Source: Bog-756 sp963725395 (GTDB taxonomy: Bacteria > Actinomycetota > Acidimicrobiia > Acidimicrobiales > RAAP-2). Taken from it: 64,000 nucleotides of DNA. Position 1 is the first letter of the stretch, and the number at the start of each line of letters is the position of its first letter. The notes below the pieces were generated by a model. It had not been told where the DNA came from, did no database searches, and was given only the letters and a program-made list of their open reading frames with translations. The translations under genes and the position numbers were made by a program. The DNA lies in assembly GCA_963725395.1 (NCBI GenBank), contig CAVRYH010000013.1:496001-560000 (forward strand), read 5' to 3'. Positions 1-8,107 of this stretch are shown piece after piece.

Positions 1-2
1 TC

Positions 3-593
3 CAGGAGTGGTGGGGCCTCGTCGACCAGATCAAACGGACCTGCGACCGCTTCGCCGAGGCCGGCTTCACCGCCCTCGCCCCCGACCTCTACCACGGCAC
101 CACCGTGCCCCTGACCGAGCCGGACGAGGCGGCCAAGGAGATGATGGCCCTCCGCATGGAGGCGGCCGCCAAGGACCTCAGCGGAGGCGTGGACGAGTTG
201 GTCCGGCGCACGGGCCGGCCCGAGGTGGGGGTCATCGGGTTCTGCATGGGGGGCGGACTGGCCCTCGTGCTCGCCACCCAGCGGCCCGATGCGGTCAGGG
301 CCGTGGTCCCGGCGTACGGGTTGATCCCATGGCCCGATGCGCAGCCCGACTACTCGAAGTTGGAGGCGGCCGTGCTCGGTCATGTCGCCGAGCAGGACGA
401 GTACTTCACCCCGGACGCGGCACGCCAGCTCGAGGCCGAGCTGCGCGGCCTCGGCAAGTCGGTCGAGTTCCACCTCTATCCGGGAGCGGGACACGCCTTT
501 TTCAACGCCGACCGGCCCGAAGCCTTCGAACAGGAGTCGGCCCGCCTGCTGTGGGAGCGCACGGTCGACTTCTTCCGCGCGACGCTCGGCTGA
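3..593 (+). CDS. Dienelactone hydrolase family protein (5' truncated by window edge)
   Basis: The reading frame is open from the left edge (first full codon at 3) to TGA at 591-593, so about 196 C-terminal residues are visible and the start lies outside. It is an alpha/beta hydrolase of the dienelactone hydrolase family. The N-terminal part reads QEWWGL and later APDLYHG, both typical of the family. The nucleophile is a cysteine in GFCMGGG, the acid is the Asp in EQDEYFTP and the histidine sits in GAGHAFFN, the order expected for the Cys-Asp-His triad. Family members hydrolyse dienelactone in chlorocatechol breakdown, but many paralogues have other ester or lactone substrates. No catechol-pathway neighbour is present, so the substrate is open. 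The next gene starts 6 nt downstream, so the two are probably co-transcribed. Confidence 0.9.
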   Translation, partial: QEWWGLVDQIKRTCDRFAEAGFTALAPDLYHGTTVPLTEPDEAAKEMMALRMEAAAKDLSGGVDELVRRTGRPEVGVIGFCMGGGLALVLATQRPDAVRAVVPAYGLIPWPDAQPDYSKLEAAVLGHVAEQDEYFTPDAARQLEAELRGLGKSVEFHLYPGAGHAFFNADRPEAFEQESARLLWERTVDFFRATLG

Positions 594-599
594 GCGACG

Positions 600-1862
600 G
601 TGGCGGAACCCGGCCTCGTCGAGGAGTACCTGACCCTCGGACTCCGGTTGGGTCGGCACATCGACGGGATGGTCGACGCCTACTACGGTCCGCCCGAACA
701 CCGGGCGCGGGTGGACGCCGAGCCGGTGCGGCCCCCCGAGCGCCTGGTCGCGGAGGCCCACACCCTGCTGGCCGCGATCGACGCCGGTTCGGCCCTCGAC
801 CCGGGTGAGTCCGGTGCAGGGAACGAGGACGGGGCCGCCCCGGCGAGACGCCACTGGTTGCGGGCCCAGGTGGTCGGCCTGGTGACCACCGCAGCGAAGC
901 TGTCCGGCGAGCGGATCGGCTACGCCGACGAGGTGGAGGCGTGCTACGGGGTACGTCCCGCCAGGGTGGACGAGGAGGTGCTGCTCGACGCCCACCGCCG
1001 GCTCGACGAGGTGCTGCCCGGCTCGGACTCCTTGGCCGACCGCCTGGTCGCCTGGCGGGAATCCCACGCGGTGCCCGTCGACAAGCTCCGGCCGGCCGTC
1101 GACAGCCTCGCCGAGGACCTCCGGGACCGGACACGGACGCTGTTCGGCCTCCCCGACGGTGAGCAGGTCGAGTTCGAGCTCGTGACCGGGCAGCCCTGGT
1201 CCGGGTTCAACTACTACCTGGGTAACCTGCGCAGCCGGGTGGCGGTCAACATCGATCTCCCGGTGCTCTCGACGGGACTGGCCCACCTGGTGGCCCACGA
1301 GGCGTATCCCGGCCACCACACCGAGCACACGCGCAAGGAGGTCGGGCTGGTGCGCCGTCGCCACTGGTGGGAGGAGTCCATCTTCCTCGTCGGGACGCCC
1401 CAGTGTCTGCTCGCCGAGGGCCTCGCCGATCTCGGGCTCGAGGTGGTCATGGGGCGCCGCCCGGAGCCACTGGTGGCCGCGCACCTCCGCCCGCTCGGGA
1501 TCCCCTACGACGCCGACGTAGTGGCGGCCGTGGCCGAGGCGGGCGAGGCGTTGGGCGCGGTCCGCCAGAACGCCGCCTTCCGGCTCCACGAGGACGGAGC
1601 CGACGTCGACACGGTCAGTGACGAGGTGGCCCGATGGGGACTGCTGCCGGCGGACCGTGCCGCCAAGGCGGTCGAGTTCCTGACCCACCCCACCTGGCGC
1701 GCCTACCTGACGTGTTATGTCGAGGGCCTGCCACTGTGCCGGGCATTCGTGGGCGGTGATCCGACCCGGTTCGACCGGCTCCTCTCCGAGCAGCTGACCC
1801 CCGACACGCTCATCGCGCAGATCCGGACGGACTCGCTGTCGGGTGAGTCCGTCCGCCGTTAG
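600..1862 (+). CDS. DUF885 family putative zinc-dependent protein
   Basis: A 420-residue protein starting at GTG, 6 nt after the dienelactone hydrolase stop. Residues about 228-240 read HEAYPGHHTEH, the signature of the DUF885 family, which resembles a metallopeptidase HExxH-type zinc site. The N-terminal half has ELVTGQPWSGFNYYLG before the metal motif. Many DUF885 proteins are about 550-600 residues, so this is a short member, but it has no obvious break. No signal peptide is visible, so it is probably cytoplasmic. The function of the family is not firmly established; peptidase activity is inferred from the motif. Co-transcription with the upstream hydrolase is likely from the spacing. Confidence 0.8.
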   Translation: MAEPGLVEEYLTLGLRLGRHIDGMVDAYYGPPEHRARVDAEPVRPPERLVAEAHTLLAAIDAGSALDPGESGAGNEDGAAPARRHWLRAQVVGLVTTAAKLSGERIGYADEVEACYGVRPARVDEEVLLDAHRRLDEVLPGSDSLADRLVAWRESHAVPVDKLRPAVDSLAEDLRDRTRTLFGLPDGEQVEFELVTGQPWSGFNYYLGNLRSRVAVNIDLPVLSTGLAHLVAHEAYPGHHTEHTRKEVGLVRRRHWWEESIFLVGTPQCLLAEGLADLGLEVVMGRRPEPLVAAHLRPLGIPYDADVVAAVAEAGEALGAVRQNAAFRLHEDGADVDTVSDEVARWGLLPADRAAKAVEFLTHPTWRAYLTCYVEGLPLCRAFVGGDPTRFDRLLSEQLTPDTLIAQIRTDSLSGESVRR

Positions 1863-1919
1863 CCGGGCCCGGTCGTCGCATCACCGCGGGGCCATTTGGG
1901 CTTCCCCCCGGATCGGCCG

Positions 1920-1925
1920 TACGAT
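1920..1925 (+). promoter_or_regulatory. -10 box TACGAT, leaderless start of mcl
   Basis: TACGAT lies 6 nt before the ATG at 1932. That places the transcription start at or next to the start codon, and no Shine-Dalgarno sequence is visible. This supports the ATG at 1932 over the internal ATG at 1971. Confidence 0.5.
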
Positions 1926-1931
1926 TCGGAC

Positions 1932-2870
1932 ATGTCAGAACGCTCACGTAACCTTCCCCGCCGCTCGTGCATGTCGTCCCCCGGGTCGAACGAGCGCTTT
2001 CTGGCCAAGGCACCCACCGTGCCCGCCGACATGAGCTTCCTCGACCTCGAGGACTCGGTCGCTCCGCTGGAGAAGGAGGCGGCCCGGGCCAAGGTGGCCG
2101 ACGCCATCAAGAACCTCCCCTGGGACGACCGGGTCCTCTGTGTCCGGATCAATGCCTGGGACACCGAGTGGACCTACGGCGACGTGATCGAGGTCGTGTC
2201 GAGGGCCGGCGAACGTCTCGACGAGCTGATGTTGCCCAAGGTGCAGACGGCCGCCGAAGTGGTGGCGCTCGACCTCCTCTTGACCCAGGTCGAGAAGAAC
2301 TCGGGCCTGCCTGTCGGTCACATCGGGATCGAGGCCCAGATCGAGACCACTCGCGGTCTGATCAACGTGGAGGAGATCTGCGCCGCGTCGCCGAGGCTCG
2401 AGACGATCATCTTCGGGCCGGCCGACTTCGCGGCGTCCATGGAGATGCCGGTGCTCACCGGTGGGGTGTCCATTCCCGAGTACCCCGGCGACCACTTCAA
2501 CTACGTGTTCTCCAAGATCCTGATGGCCGGCCGGGCCAACGGCCTCCAGGTGATCGACGGCCCGTTCCTCAAGATCCGCGAGCTCGACAGCCTCCGTGAG
2601 TTCTCGCAGCGGACCCGGGTGCTCGGTTACGACGGCAAGTGGGCTCTGACGCCGGACCAGGTGGGCGTGCTGAACGAGGTCTACTCACCCACCCAGGAGC
2701 AGTTCGACAGGGCATGGGACATCCTCGACGCCTACCAGAAGGCCACCGAGGACGACCGCACGGGTGCGGTCATGTTCGGTGACGAGATGATCGACGAGGC
2801 CTCCCGCAAGATGGCCACCAAGTTCGTGACCCGCGGCGAGCGGGCCGGCCTGACCCGATCGTCGGCCTGA
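1932..2870 (+). CDS. mcl: HpcH/HpaI aldolase / CitE-like CoA-ester lyase, probable beta-methylmalyl-CoA/malyl-CoA lyase
   Basis: A 312-residue TIM-barrel CoA-ester lyase. The start at ATG 1932 keeps the family N-terminus PRRSCMSSPGSNERF, which an internal ATG at 1971 would cut. The Mg-binding region DLEDSVAP and the glutamate in GIEAQIETTRG followed by IIFGPADF are present, as is the C-terminal GDEMIDEASRKMA. From memory it closely matches the CitE-like protein of the Streptomyces ethylmalonyl-CoA pathway cluster, where it sits with mch and mcd homologues as here. In that pathway the enzyme cleaves beta-methylmalyl-CoA to glyoxylate and propionyl-CoA. General citrate lyase beta activity is unlikely because alpha and gamma subunits are absent. 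The substrate assignment is inferred from similarity and context. Confidence 0.8.
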   Translation: MSERSRNLPRRSCMSSPGSNERFLAKAPTVPADMSFLDLEDSVAPLEKEAARAKVADAIKNLPWDDRVLCVRINAWDTEWTYGDVIEVVSRAGERLDELMLPKVQTAAEVVALDLLLTQVEKNSGLPVGHIGIEAQIETTRGLINVEEICAASPRLETIIFGPADFAASMEMPVLTGGVSIPEYPGDHFNYVFSKILMAGRANGLQVIDGPFLKIRELDSLREFSQRTRVLGYDGKWALTPDQVGVLNEVYSPTQEQFDRAWDILDAYQKATEDDRTGAVMFGDEMIDEASRKMATKFVTRGERAGLTRSSA

Positions 2871-2905
2871 CCGACCCGGTCACCGCTCAGGGGCTGCGTA
2901 CCGGT

Positions 2906-3646
2906 TCAGAACGTGAACGCCCGGTGCCACTCCTCCAGCACCGTGTAGTCGCCGTGAACGTCCACCGGGCTGAGCGTGGGCCGGTGGTACAAGGTGAGTT
3001 CGAGGTCGCTCGCCGTGCCGCTGACCACCAGGTCGCTCCCCTCCAGCGGAGGCTCGTCCTGTGACCGGCGCTCGACGCCGATCCGTGACGGCTCCAGGGT
3101 GACGATCCACTCGCTCCCGAGGTCCGTCGAACGGAGCGCCAGGACCCGCCCGGAACCGTGGCCCGAGCGCTCACGGGTGGGCAACAGCACATCGAGGATC
3201 TCGTCGATGCCGTCCGCCGCCAACTCGGCGCGGATCGGCGTGCAGATGCCCCGGGAGGACTGGGCGTCGTAGCGGTGGACAGCCAGCTCGTGGGCACACC
3301 GTCGGGCCACGAACCCTGCGGTGTGGTCGGGGTCGAACCAGGTCCACACACTCGTCGACGCCGGGGTGGCCTCGAGTTCGGTGACGAGCGAGGCGCAGGC
3401 TCCCGAAACCCAGGCGACCAGGTGCTCGCCCGAAGGGGGCGCGGGCAGTGGGGGTTTCGGCCGGCCGGTGGCCTCGCACAGGACGTGGCTCCAGAAGCCG
3501 CAGAAGTTGCCGACGTGGACGCCGAGGTCACTGACCGTCCACCCCTCACACGTCGGGACCAGATCGTCGGCGGCCCCGGCTTCCAGCGCGAAGGTCAGGG
3601 CTCCCGACTCCACGCGGACGGCCTCGACGAGCGAACTGTGGTCCAT
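2906..3646 (-). CDS. Maleylpyruvate isomerase (MDMPI) family, mycothiol-type metal-binding protein
   Basis: About 246 residues of the TIGR03083/MDMPI type, a DinB-like four-helix bundle with a C-terminal domain. The N-terminal region has VPTCEGWTVSDLGVHVG, whose His is a typical metal ligand, and a later ELAVHRYDA supplies another His. Family members use mycothiol or bind divalent metal; maleylpyruvate isomerase is only one of several activities. The start was placed at ATG 3646, not GTG 3655, because a TACCGT -10 box at 3654-3659 overlaps the GTG and lies 7 nt from the ATG. The gene converges with mcl and is followed upstream by mcd on the same strand with its own promoter. The exact reaction is unknown. 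Confidence 0.75.
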   Translation of the reverse strand: MDHSSLVEAVRVESGALTFALEAGAADDLVPTCEGWTVSDLGVHVGNFCGFWSHVLCEATGRPKPPLPAPPSGEHLVAWVSGACASLVTELEATPASTSVWTWFDPDHTAGFVARRCAHELAVHRYDAQSSRGICTPIRAELAADGIDEILDVLLPTRERSGHGSGRVLALRSTDLGSEWIVTLEPSRIGVERRSQDEPPLEGSDLVVSGTASDLELTLYHRPTLSPVDVHGDYTVLEEWHRAFTF

Positions 3647-3653
3647 GGGGCTC

Positions 3654-3659
3654 ACGGTA
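3654..3659 (-). promoter_or_regulatory. -10 box TACCGT, leaderless start of MDMPI gene
   Basis: On the minus strand TACCGT ends 7 nt before the ATG at 3646 and overlaps the alternative GTG at 3655, which therefore cannot be the first codon of this transcript. Confidence 0.45.
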
Positions 3660-3685
3660 GTCCGCTGGTCCGCCCGGACGGGGTG

Positions 3686-5311
3686 TCAGGTGGAGGCGTC
3701 GTGTACCAACCGCCGGGCGATGACCTTGAGCGCCAGCGTCTCGTCGGCGCCCTCGAAGATCGACAGCACCCGGGCATCGACGAAGTACCGGCTCACCGGA
3801 AACTCCTCCGCGTACCCCATGCCCCCGTGGATCTGGAGGGCCTCGCGGGTGACCCATTCGGCCGCCCGGCACACGTAGGCCTTGATCATGGACGCCTCGA
3901 GGGTCCCCTCGCCCTTGGACATCAGGCGGGCCACGTCGTAGGAGAACTGACGGGTGACCTGGATCAGGACGGCCATGCGGGCCAGCTTGGCCCTGGTCAG
4001 CTGGTAGTCCACGATCGGCGACCCGAACACCACCCGGTTGCGCGCGTAGTCGAGCGCGGCCTCGTAGGAGGCCTGCATGACTCCGATGGCCCGGGCCGCC
4101 GTCTGCAGACGCCCGTTCTCGAATCCCTGCATCTGGAGGTAGAACCCCTTACCCAATCCGTCGTCGCCCCCGACCAGGTGGTCGTCGGGCACGAACCAGC
4201 GCTCGAAGGCCACCTCGTAGGAGTGCATGCCCCGGTAGCCGAGCGTGTCGATGGCTCGGCCCTCCATGCGTCCCGCCGAGTCCGCCGGCCGGCCGCCGGC
4301 CCCGGGGGCCTGGGTGAACTCGAAGCCGTGTCCTGCGGCTCTCGGCTTCTCGACCAGGAAGAGCGAGAGGCCGCGGTGGGTCAACTTCCGATCCGGGTCG
4401 GTGCGCGCCAGCAGCATCAGCACGTCGGCCCGGGCGGCGAAGGTGCACCACGTCTTCACGCCGTTGATGAGCCAGCCGCCCTCGGTGCGCGTGGCCGAGG
4501 TGACCACACCGGCCACGTCCGACCCGTAGTCGGGCTCGGTCACGGCCACCGCGCCCATGACGTCCGCGGTGGCCAGTCTGGGCAGCCACTCCTGTTTCTG
4601 CTGCTCGGTACCGCCGTGGACCAGGGCTCGGGTGAGGATCTCCGGGCGGGTGATGAGCGAGCCCCCGGCTCCGAGCGAGCCCCACGAGAGCTCCTCGGTC
4701 GCCACCACCATACCCATGTAGTCGGCCTCGCCCCCGGTGGCAAAGCCTCCGTACTCCTCGGGCACGGACATCCCGAAGCCGCCCATCTCGGCCATCCCCG
4801 TGATGATCTCCTCGGGGATGTCGGTGTTGGCCCGGTGGATGTGCTCGGCCCGGGGACGGATCTGCTCCTCGGCGAACCGGTGGAAGGTCTCGCGCACCAG
4901 CTCGAAGTCGCTGTCGAGGTGCCGGCTGCCCGGCTCGTCCGCCAACGACGCCAGGAACGCCGGGTCGCGGAACGTGGACACGAACGGCTCGGCCGGGGCC
5001 AACCAGTCCGGGTCGACCCCCCAGTCGCCGGACCGCCCGACGGTGCGGCTGGCCAGATCGGCCAGGGCGTCGGCGGCGAAGGCGCACGCGATACGCGCCT
5101 CGACGGCTCCGTAGGAGCCGTAGCTCAGTCCCGCCTCGGCGGCGCGGACCGCGGCGGCGGCGTGGGCGATGTCGTAGGCCAGCACCTGGGCCTCGTCCGG
5201 CCCCCCGGCGACCACGAGCGCGGCGATCCCGGTGTCGACCACCGACTGGGCCAGCGCCAGGGCGTCGGCGGCGGCGGCGAGGTCCGGTTCGGGCAGGGCA
5301 TCGGTGGTCAC
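3686..5311 (-). CDS. mcd: Acyl-CoA dehydrogenase with N-terminal extension, probable (2S)-methylsuccinyl-CoA dehydrogenase
   Basis: A 541-residue flavoprotein with about 140 extra N-terminal residues before the acyl-CoA dehydrogenase fold. Such an extension is known from methylsuccinyl-CoA dehydrogenase (about 550 residues) of the ethylmalonyl-CoA pathway. Characteristic stretches are GWLINGVKTWCTFAARADV, then GRAIDTLGYRGMHSYE, GRLQTAARAIGV and QIHGGMGYAEEF; the catalytic glutamate is probably in SIFEGADE. The enzyme would oxidise (2S)-methylsuccinyl-CoA to mesaconyl-CoA, passing electrons to ETF. It lies near mcl and mch homologues, as in Streptomyces. The GTG start at 5311 is supported by a TAACCT box 6 nt upstream. 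A different acyl-CoA substrate is possible but less likely. Confidence 0.8.
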   Translation of the reverse strand: MTTDALPEPDLAAAADALALAQSVVDTGIAALVVAGGPDEAQVLAYDIAHAAAAVRAAEAGLSYGSYGAVEARIACAFAADALADLASRTVGRSGDWGVDPDWLAPAEPFVSTFRDPAFLASLADEPGSRHLDSDFELVRETFHRFAEEQIRPRAEHIHRANTDIPEEIITGMAEMGGFGMSVPEEYGGFATGGEADYMGMVVATEELSWGSLGAGGSLITRPEILTRALVHGGTEQQKQEWLPRLATADVMGAVAVTEPDYGSDVAGVVTSATRTEGGWLINGVKTWCTFAARADVLMLLARTDPDRKLTHRGLSLFLVEKPRAAGHGFEFTQAPGAGGRPADSAGRMEGRAIDTLGYRGMHSYEVAFERWFVPDDHLVGGDDGLGKGFYLQMQGFENGRLQTAARAIGVMQASYEAALDYARNRVVFGSPIVDYQLTRAKLARMAVLIQVTRQFSYDVARLMSKGEGTLEASMIKAYVCRAAEWVTREALQIHGGMGYAEEFPVSRYFVDARVLSIFEGADETLALKVIARRLVHDAST

Positions 5312-5317
5312 TTCCCA

Positions 5318-5323
5318 AGGTTA
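5318..5323 (-). promoter_or_regulatory. -10 box TAACCT, leaderless start of mcd
   Basis: Read on the minus strand, TAACCT lies 6 nt before the GTG start at 5311 and no ribosome binding site is visible. Confidence 0.5.
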
Positions 5324-5363
5324 CCGAAGCGTCAGGAACAACGGCGCGGGCCGCCCGGGCGGG

Positions 5364-6011
5364 TCAGGGAGTCGGGACCTGGGCCACCACGGTGACCAGC
5401 GGTGGCAGGACCACCGGATCGCCGCCGGGGTCCACCCCGGTCAGCAGCTTCAGGTAGTCGGCGACCGCCCCCGGTCCCGCCCCGGCCGGTGCCTCGGCCC
5501 AGGCGTCGATCGTCACCAGCCCGGCGTCGCGGGCCAGTGAGGGGAGGAGTGCCCCGATGTCAGGATGCCGGGCCGAGGGCATGGAGAACGGTGCGCCGTC
5601 GATGCGGCCGGCGCTCGTGATCGGCTCCTGGGCCACCACCCATCCTCCCGGGCGGACGGCACCGGCCATCCGGGCCAGCACCAGCGACGGCTCGACCACG
5701 TGCATGAGCAGGAACCGGCAGAAGGCGAGGTCGACCTGTTCGGGGAGGCGGAGGTCCTCGCCGGCCTGGGTGATGGCCAGCACCTGACTGTGGGCCGCCG
5801 CCGCCTCGGCGACCTCGTCGCGCGCCGTCGGATCACTGTCGACCGCGTAGACCCGGCCCTCCCGGCCCACGATCTCGGCCAGTGCCACCGACACGTCGCC
5901 CCCACCTGCCCCGACATCCACGCAGCGCCACCCCGGCGCGATGCCGAGACGGTCGAACGCGGTGGCCAGTGGGCGGCGGTAGACGTCGTCCCTCAGGCCC
6001 CGTAGCTCCAT
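5364..6011 (-). CDS. Class I SAM-dependent methyltransferase
   Basis: A 215-residue Rossmann-fold methyltransferase. Motif I is VDVGAGGGDVS near residue 32, an acidic residue follows in YAVDSD, and the later DLAFCRFLLMHV and GGWVVAQEP fit motifs for strand 4 and the post-motif region. No substrate-binding domain is recognisable, so the acceptor is unknown. It reads in the same direction as mcd, 52 nt upstream of it, but each has its own TAACCT box. No functional link to the CoA pathway is evident. Confidence 0.8.
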   Translation of the reverse strand: MELRGLRDDVYRRPLATAFDRLGIAPGWRCVDVGAGGGDVSVALAEIVGREGRVYAVDSDPTARDEVAEAAAAHSQVLAITQAGEDLRLPEQVDLAFCRFLLMHVVEPSLVLARMAGAVRPGGWVVAQEPITSAGRIDGAPFSMPSARHPDIGALLPSLARDAGLVTIDAWAEAPAGAGPGAVADYLKLLTGVDPGGDPVVLPPLVTVVAQVPTP

Positions 6012-6017
6012 CCGATC

Positions 6018-6023
6018 AGGTTA
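6018..6023 (-). promoter_or_regulatory. -10 box TAACCT, leaderless start of methyltransferase
   Basis: On the minus strand TAACCT is 6 nt before the ATG at 6011, without a Shine-Dalgarno sequence between. Confidence 0.5.
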
Positions 6024-6100
6024 CCGACCGCTCTCCCCGACCGCCGCCCGCCGGGCGGGCACTCGCTTGGATCGTGCATCGGCTCCCTCCGTCCAGCCAG

Positions 6101-6106
6101 TAACCT
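6101..6106 (+). promoter_or_regulatory. -10 box TAACCT before the small unknown gene
   Basis: TAACCT lies 8 nt before GTG 6115, favouring this start over the in-frame ATG at 6067. Confidence 0.4.
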
Positions 6107-6114
6107 CACCATCT

Positions 6115-6546
6115 GTGCGAGTGACCATGATGCTCTGTGATGCGGCCCAGGTCTCCGACGGCAAGCTCTACGTGCTCGGAGGCGGCTGGAGCATGACCGG
6201 GCCGGACCCGGTGCCCTCGGCCATCGCCCTCAAGATCGACGTGGGCTGGCACGAGGCGGAGGCGGCCCACCACTGGGAACTGTTCCTGGAGGACGCCGAC
6301 GGGCGGCCGGTGCTGGTCGACACGCCCGAGGGCGACCACCCCGTCGAGGTCCGGGGCGAGTTCACGGTGGGGCGCCCACCGGGCATCCCCGAGGGCTCCC
6401 CGATCGATGTCGCCCTGGCCGTCAACCTCGGACCGCTTCCCCTGACCCCCGGCACCCGCTACACGTGGCGGATGGCCATCGACGGTGAGTCCCAGACCGA
6501 TTGGGTGCTCGGATTCACCACCAGGCCGAGCCTGGTGCGGGAGTGA
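6115..6546 (+). CDS. Conserved hypothetical protein (DUF6941-like)
   Basis: A 143-residue protein beginning VRVTMMLCDAAQVSDGKLYVLGGGW, with the GTG start set by a TAACCT box 8 nt upstream. The body is beta-rich by eye, with repeated short polar/hydrophobic strands and no catalytic motif, signal peptide or membrane segment. The AAQ-GKLYVLGGGW opening resembles a small actinobacterial family of unknown function; the family number is from memory and uncertain. It ends 13 nt before mch, so the two are probably one transcript. A role tied to mch cannot be shown from sequence. Confidence 0.6.
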   Translation: MRVTMMLCDAAQVSDGKLYVLGGGWSMTGPDPVPSAIALKIDVGWHEAEAAHHWELFLEDADGRPVLVDTPEGDHPVEVRGEFTVGRPPGIPEGSPIDVALAVNLGPLPLTPGTRYTWRMAIDGESQTDWVLGFTTRPSLVRE

Positions 6547-6559
6547 GGGACCGCCGGCG

Positions 6560-7072
6560 ATGACCACCTTCGACCGCCCCTTCGGCCGCTACTTCGAGGA
6601 CTTCGAGCCCGGTGACATCTACCGCCATTGGCCCGGGAAGACGATCACCGAGGCCGACGACCACTTCTTCTGCATGCTCACCATGAACCACCATCCCCTC
6701 CACACCAACGCCTGGTTCGCCGAGCACGAGACGGTGCAAGGCAAGAACGTGGTGGTGGGGAACCTGGTCTACTCGCTGGTGCTCGGCATGAGCGTCCCCG
6801 ACGTGAGCGGGGCCGCCATCGCCAACCTCGAGGTCGAGTCGCTCATCCACCGGGCACCGACGTTCCACGGTGACACGATCTACGCCGAGACCAAGGTGAT
6901 CGGCAAGGTCGAGTCCAAGTCCCGGGACGACCGCGGCGTGGTCACCGTCGAGACCAAGGGTTTCAACCAGCGCGGCGAAGAGGTGTGCTTCTTCAGACGC
7001 AAGGTCATGGTGTGGAAATACGCCGCGGCACCGCCGCGGCGGCGTCCCTACGGGGACGACGTCTGGAATTGA
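6560..7072 (+). CDS. mch: MaoC-like hotdog hydratase, probable mesaconyl-CoA hydratase
   Basis: A 170-residue single hotdog protein of the MaoC family. It starts at ATG 6560 with GAGGGA upstream. Distinctive stretches are KTITEADDHFFC, MNHHPLHTNAWFAE, KNVVVGNLVYSL and APTFHGDTIYAETKV. From memory these match the MaoC protein of the Streptomyces ethylmalonyl-CoA cluster very closely. There it is thought to hydrate mesaconyl-CoA to beta-methylmalyl-CoA, the substrate of the Mcl-type lyase encoded 4 kb away here. Proteobacterial mesaconyl-CoA hydratases are double-hotdog and about twice as long, so this would be the short actinobacterial form. The enzyme assignment is by similarity and neighbourhood. 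Confidence 0.75.
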   Translation: MTTFDRPFGRYFEDFEPGDIYRHWPGKTITEADDHFFCMLTMNHHPLHTNAWFAEHETVQGKNVVVGNLVYSLVLGMSVPDVSGAAIANLEVESLIHRAPTFHGDTIYAETKVIGKVESKSRDDRGVVTVETKGFNQRGEEVCFFRRKVMVWKYAAAPPRRRPYGDDVWN

Positions 7073-7110
7073 CAGAGCCGGTCGTCCCCCCCGGGCCGCG
7101 CCGCCATCGG

Positions 7111-8038
7111 ATGGCTCCCGGGGGCACCGCCCGCTTGGTTCGCGACCCCCGACAGGTACGCGCCATCGGACGGGCCGTCGTGGCCTGGGGCACGGCGACG
7201 GGGACGGGTTCCCGGCGTCCCGACCTCCCGTGGCGGTCCACCCGTGACCCGTGGTCGGTGCTCGTCAGCGAGGTGATGGCCCAGCAGACCCAGGTGTCCC
7301 GGGTGGTTCCGGCCTACCTGCGGTTCCTCGCCAAATTTCCCGATCCGGCCTCGTGCGCCGCGGCCCCACTCGGCGAGGTGCTGCGATCGTGGCAGGGGTT
7401 GGGTTACAACCGACGGGCCAGGAACCTGCACCGGGCGGCGGCGACGGTGGTCACCGAGTACGGCGGCCGGGTGCCCGCCGAGCTCCGTGCGCTGCTCGGC
7501 CTTCCCGGCGTCGGTGCCTATACGGCGCGGCGCCGTCATGGCGTTCGCCTTCGAGGTCGACGTCGGCATCGTCGACACCAACTCCGGTCGGGTGCTCTCC
7601 CGGGCCGTGGCCGGTCGGAGGATCACGGCGGGAGAGGCCCAGCGGTTGGTCGACGCCATGGTGCCCGAGGGGAAGGGCTGGCCCTTCGGCCAGGCTCTCT
7701 TGGACCTGGGTGCCACCGTGTGCGCGGCCGAGGCACCTCGCTGTGACCACTGCCCGATACGCAGGCGGTGCCGGTGGGCGGTTTCGGGCCGGGTCACGGC
7801 CGATCCGGCGGCCGGCTCGGCCGGGTCGTCCCCGGTCCAGGCCCGTTTCGACGGGTCCGATCGTCAGGGCCGGGGGCGCCTGGTCGACCGCCTGCGCGAA
7901 GGTCCGGTGGCGCCCGGAGGGATCGCACCGGCCGCCGGGTGGCCTGACGATCCCGAGCGGGCCCGGCGCGTGGCGGCCGAGCTGGTCGAGGAGGGACTGG
8001 TGGTCCGGGACGCGACCGGGGTGCTCCGCCTCCCCTGA
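7111..8038 (+). pseudogene. mutY: A/G-specific adenine glycosylase, frameshifted
   Basis: MutY removes adenine mispaired with 8-oxoguanine. The first part reads LPWRSTRDPW and SEVMAQQTQVSRV, carrying the catalytic Glu, then LLGLPGVGAYTAR of the helix-hairpin-helix. At about 7531 one extra C in GCGCGGCGCCG breaks the frame. Removing it restores GAYTARAVMAFAFE, followed by GIVDTNSGRVLSR with the catalytic Asp, and the Fe-S ligands C-x6-C-x2-C-x5-C around RCDHCPIRRRC. The C-terminal domain is short. As written, the gene would make a truncated protein lacking the Asp and the cluster. The start is uncertain; ATG 7111 is the best candidate. Whether the insertion is genuine or a sequence error cannot be told here. 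Confidence 0.8.
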
Positions 8039-8043
8039 CGGCC

Positions 8044-8049
8044 TACGGT
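8044..8049 (+). promoter_or_regulatory. Possible -10 box TACGGT for secreted hydrolase
   Basis: TACGGT lies just after the mutY stop and about 58 nt before the ATG at 8108, which has its own purine-rich ribosome binding site. This would be a leadered transcript. Confidence 0.3.
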
Positions 8050-8107
8050 GGGGTCCGGCACGGTTCGATGTCCGTCGTTCGGGGTCGGGCGAAAGGGGGA
8101 GCGGGAG

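Noticed and set aside
3158..5395. A 745-codon open frame on the plus strand opposite mcd and the MDMPI gene
   Set aside because: It is the antisense shadow of the high-GC gene mcd; its translation is Gly/Arg/His-rich with no domain, while the minus strand holds a clear acyl-CoA dehydrogenase.
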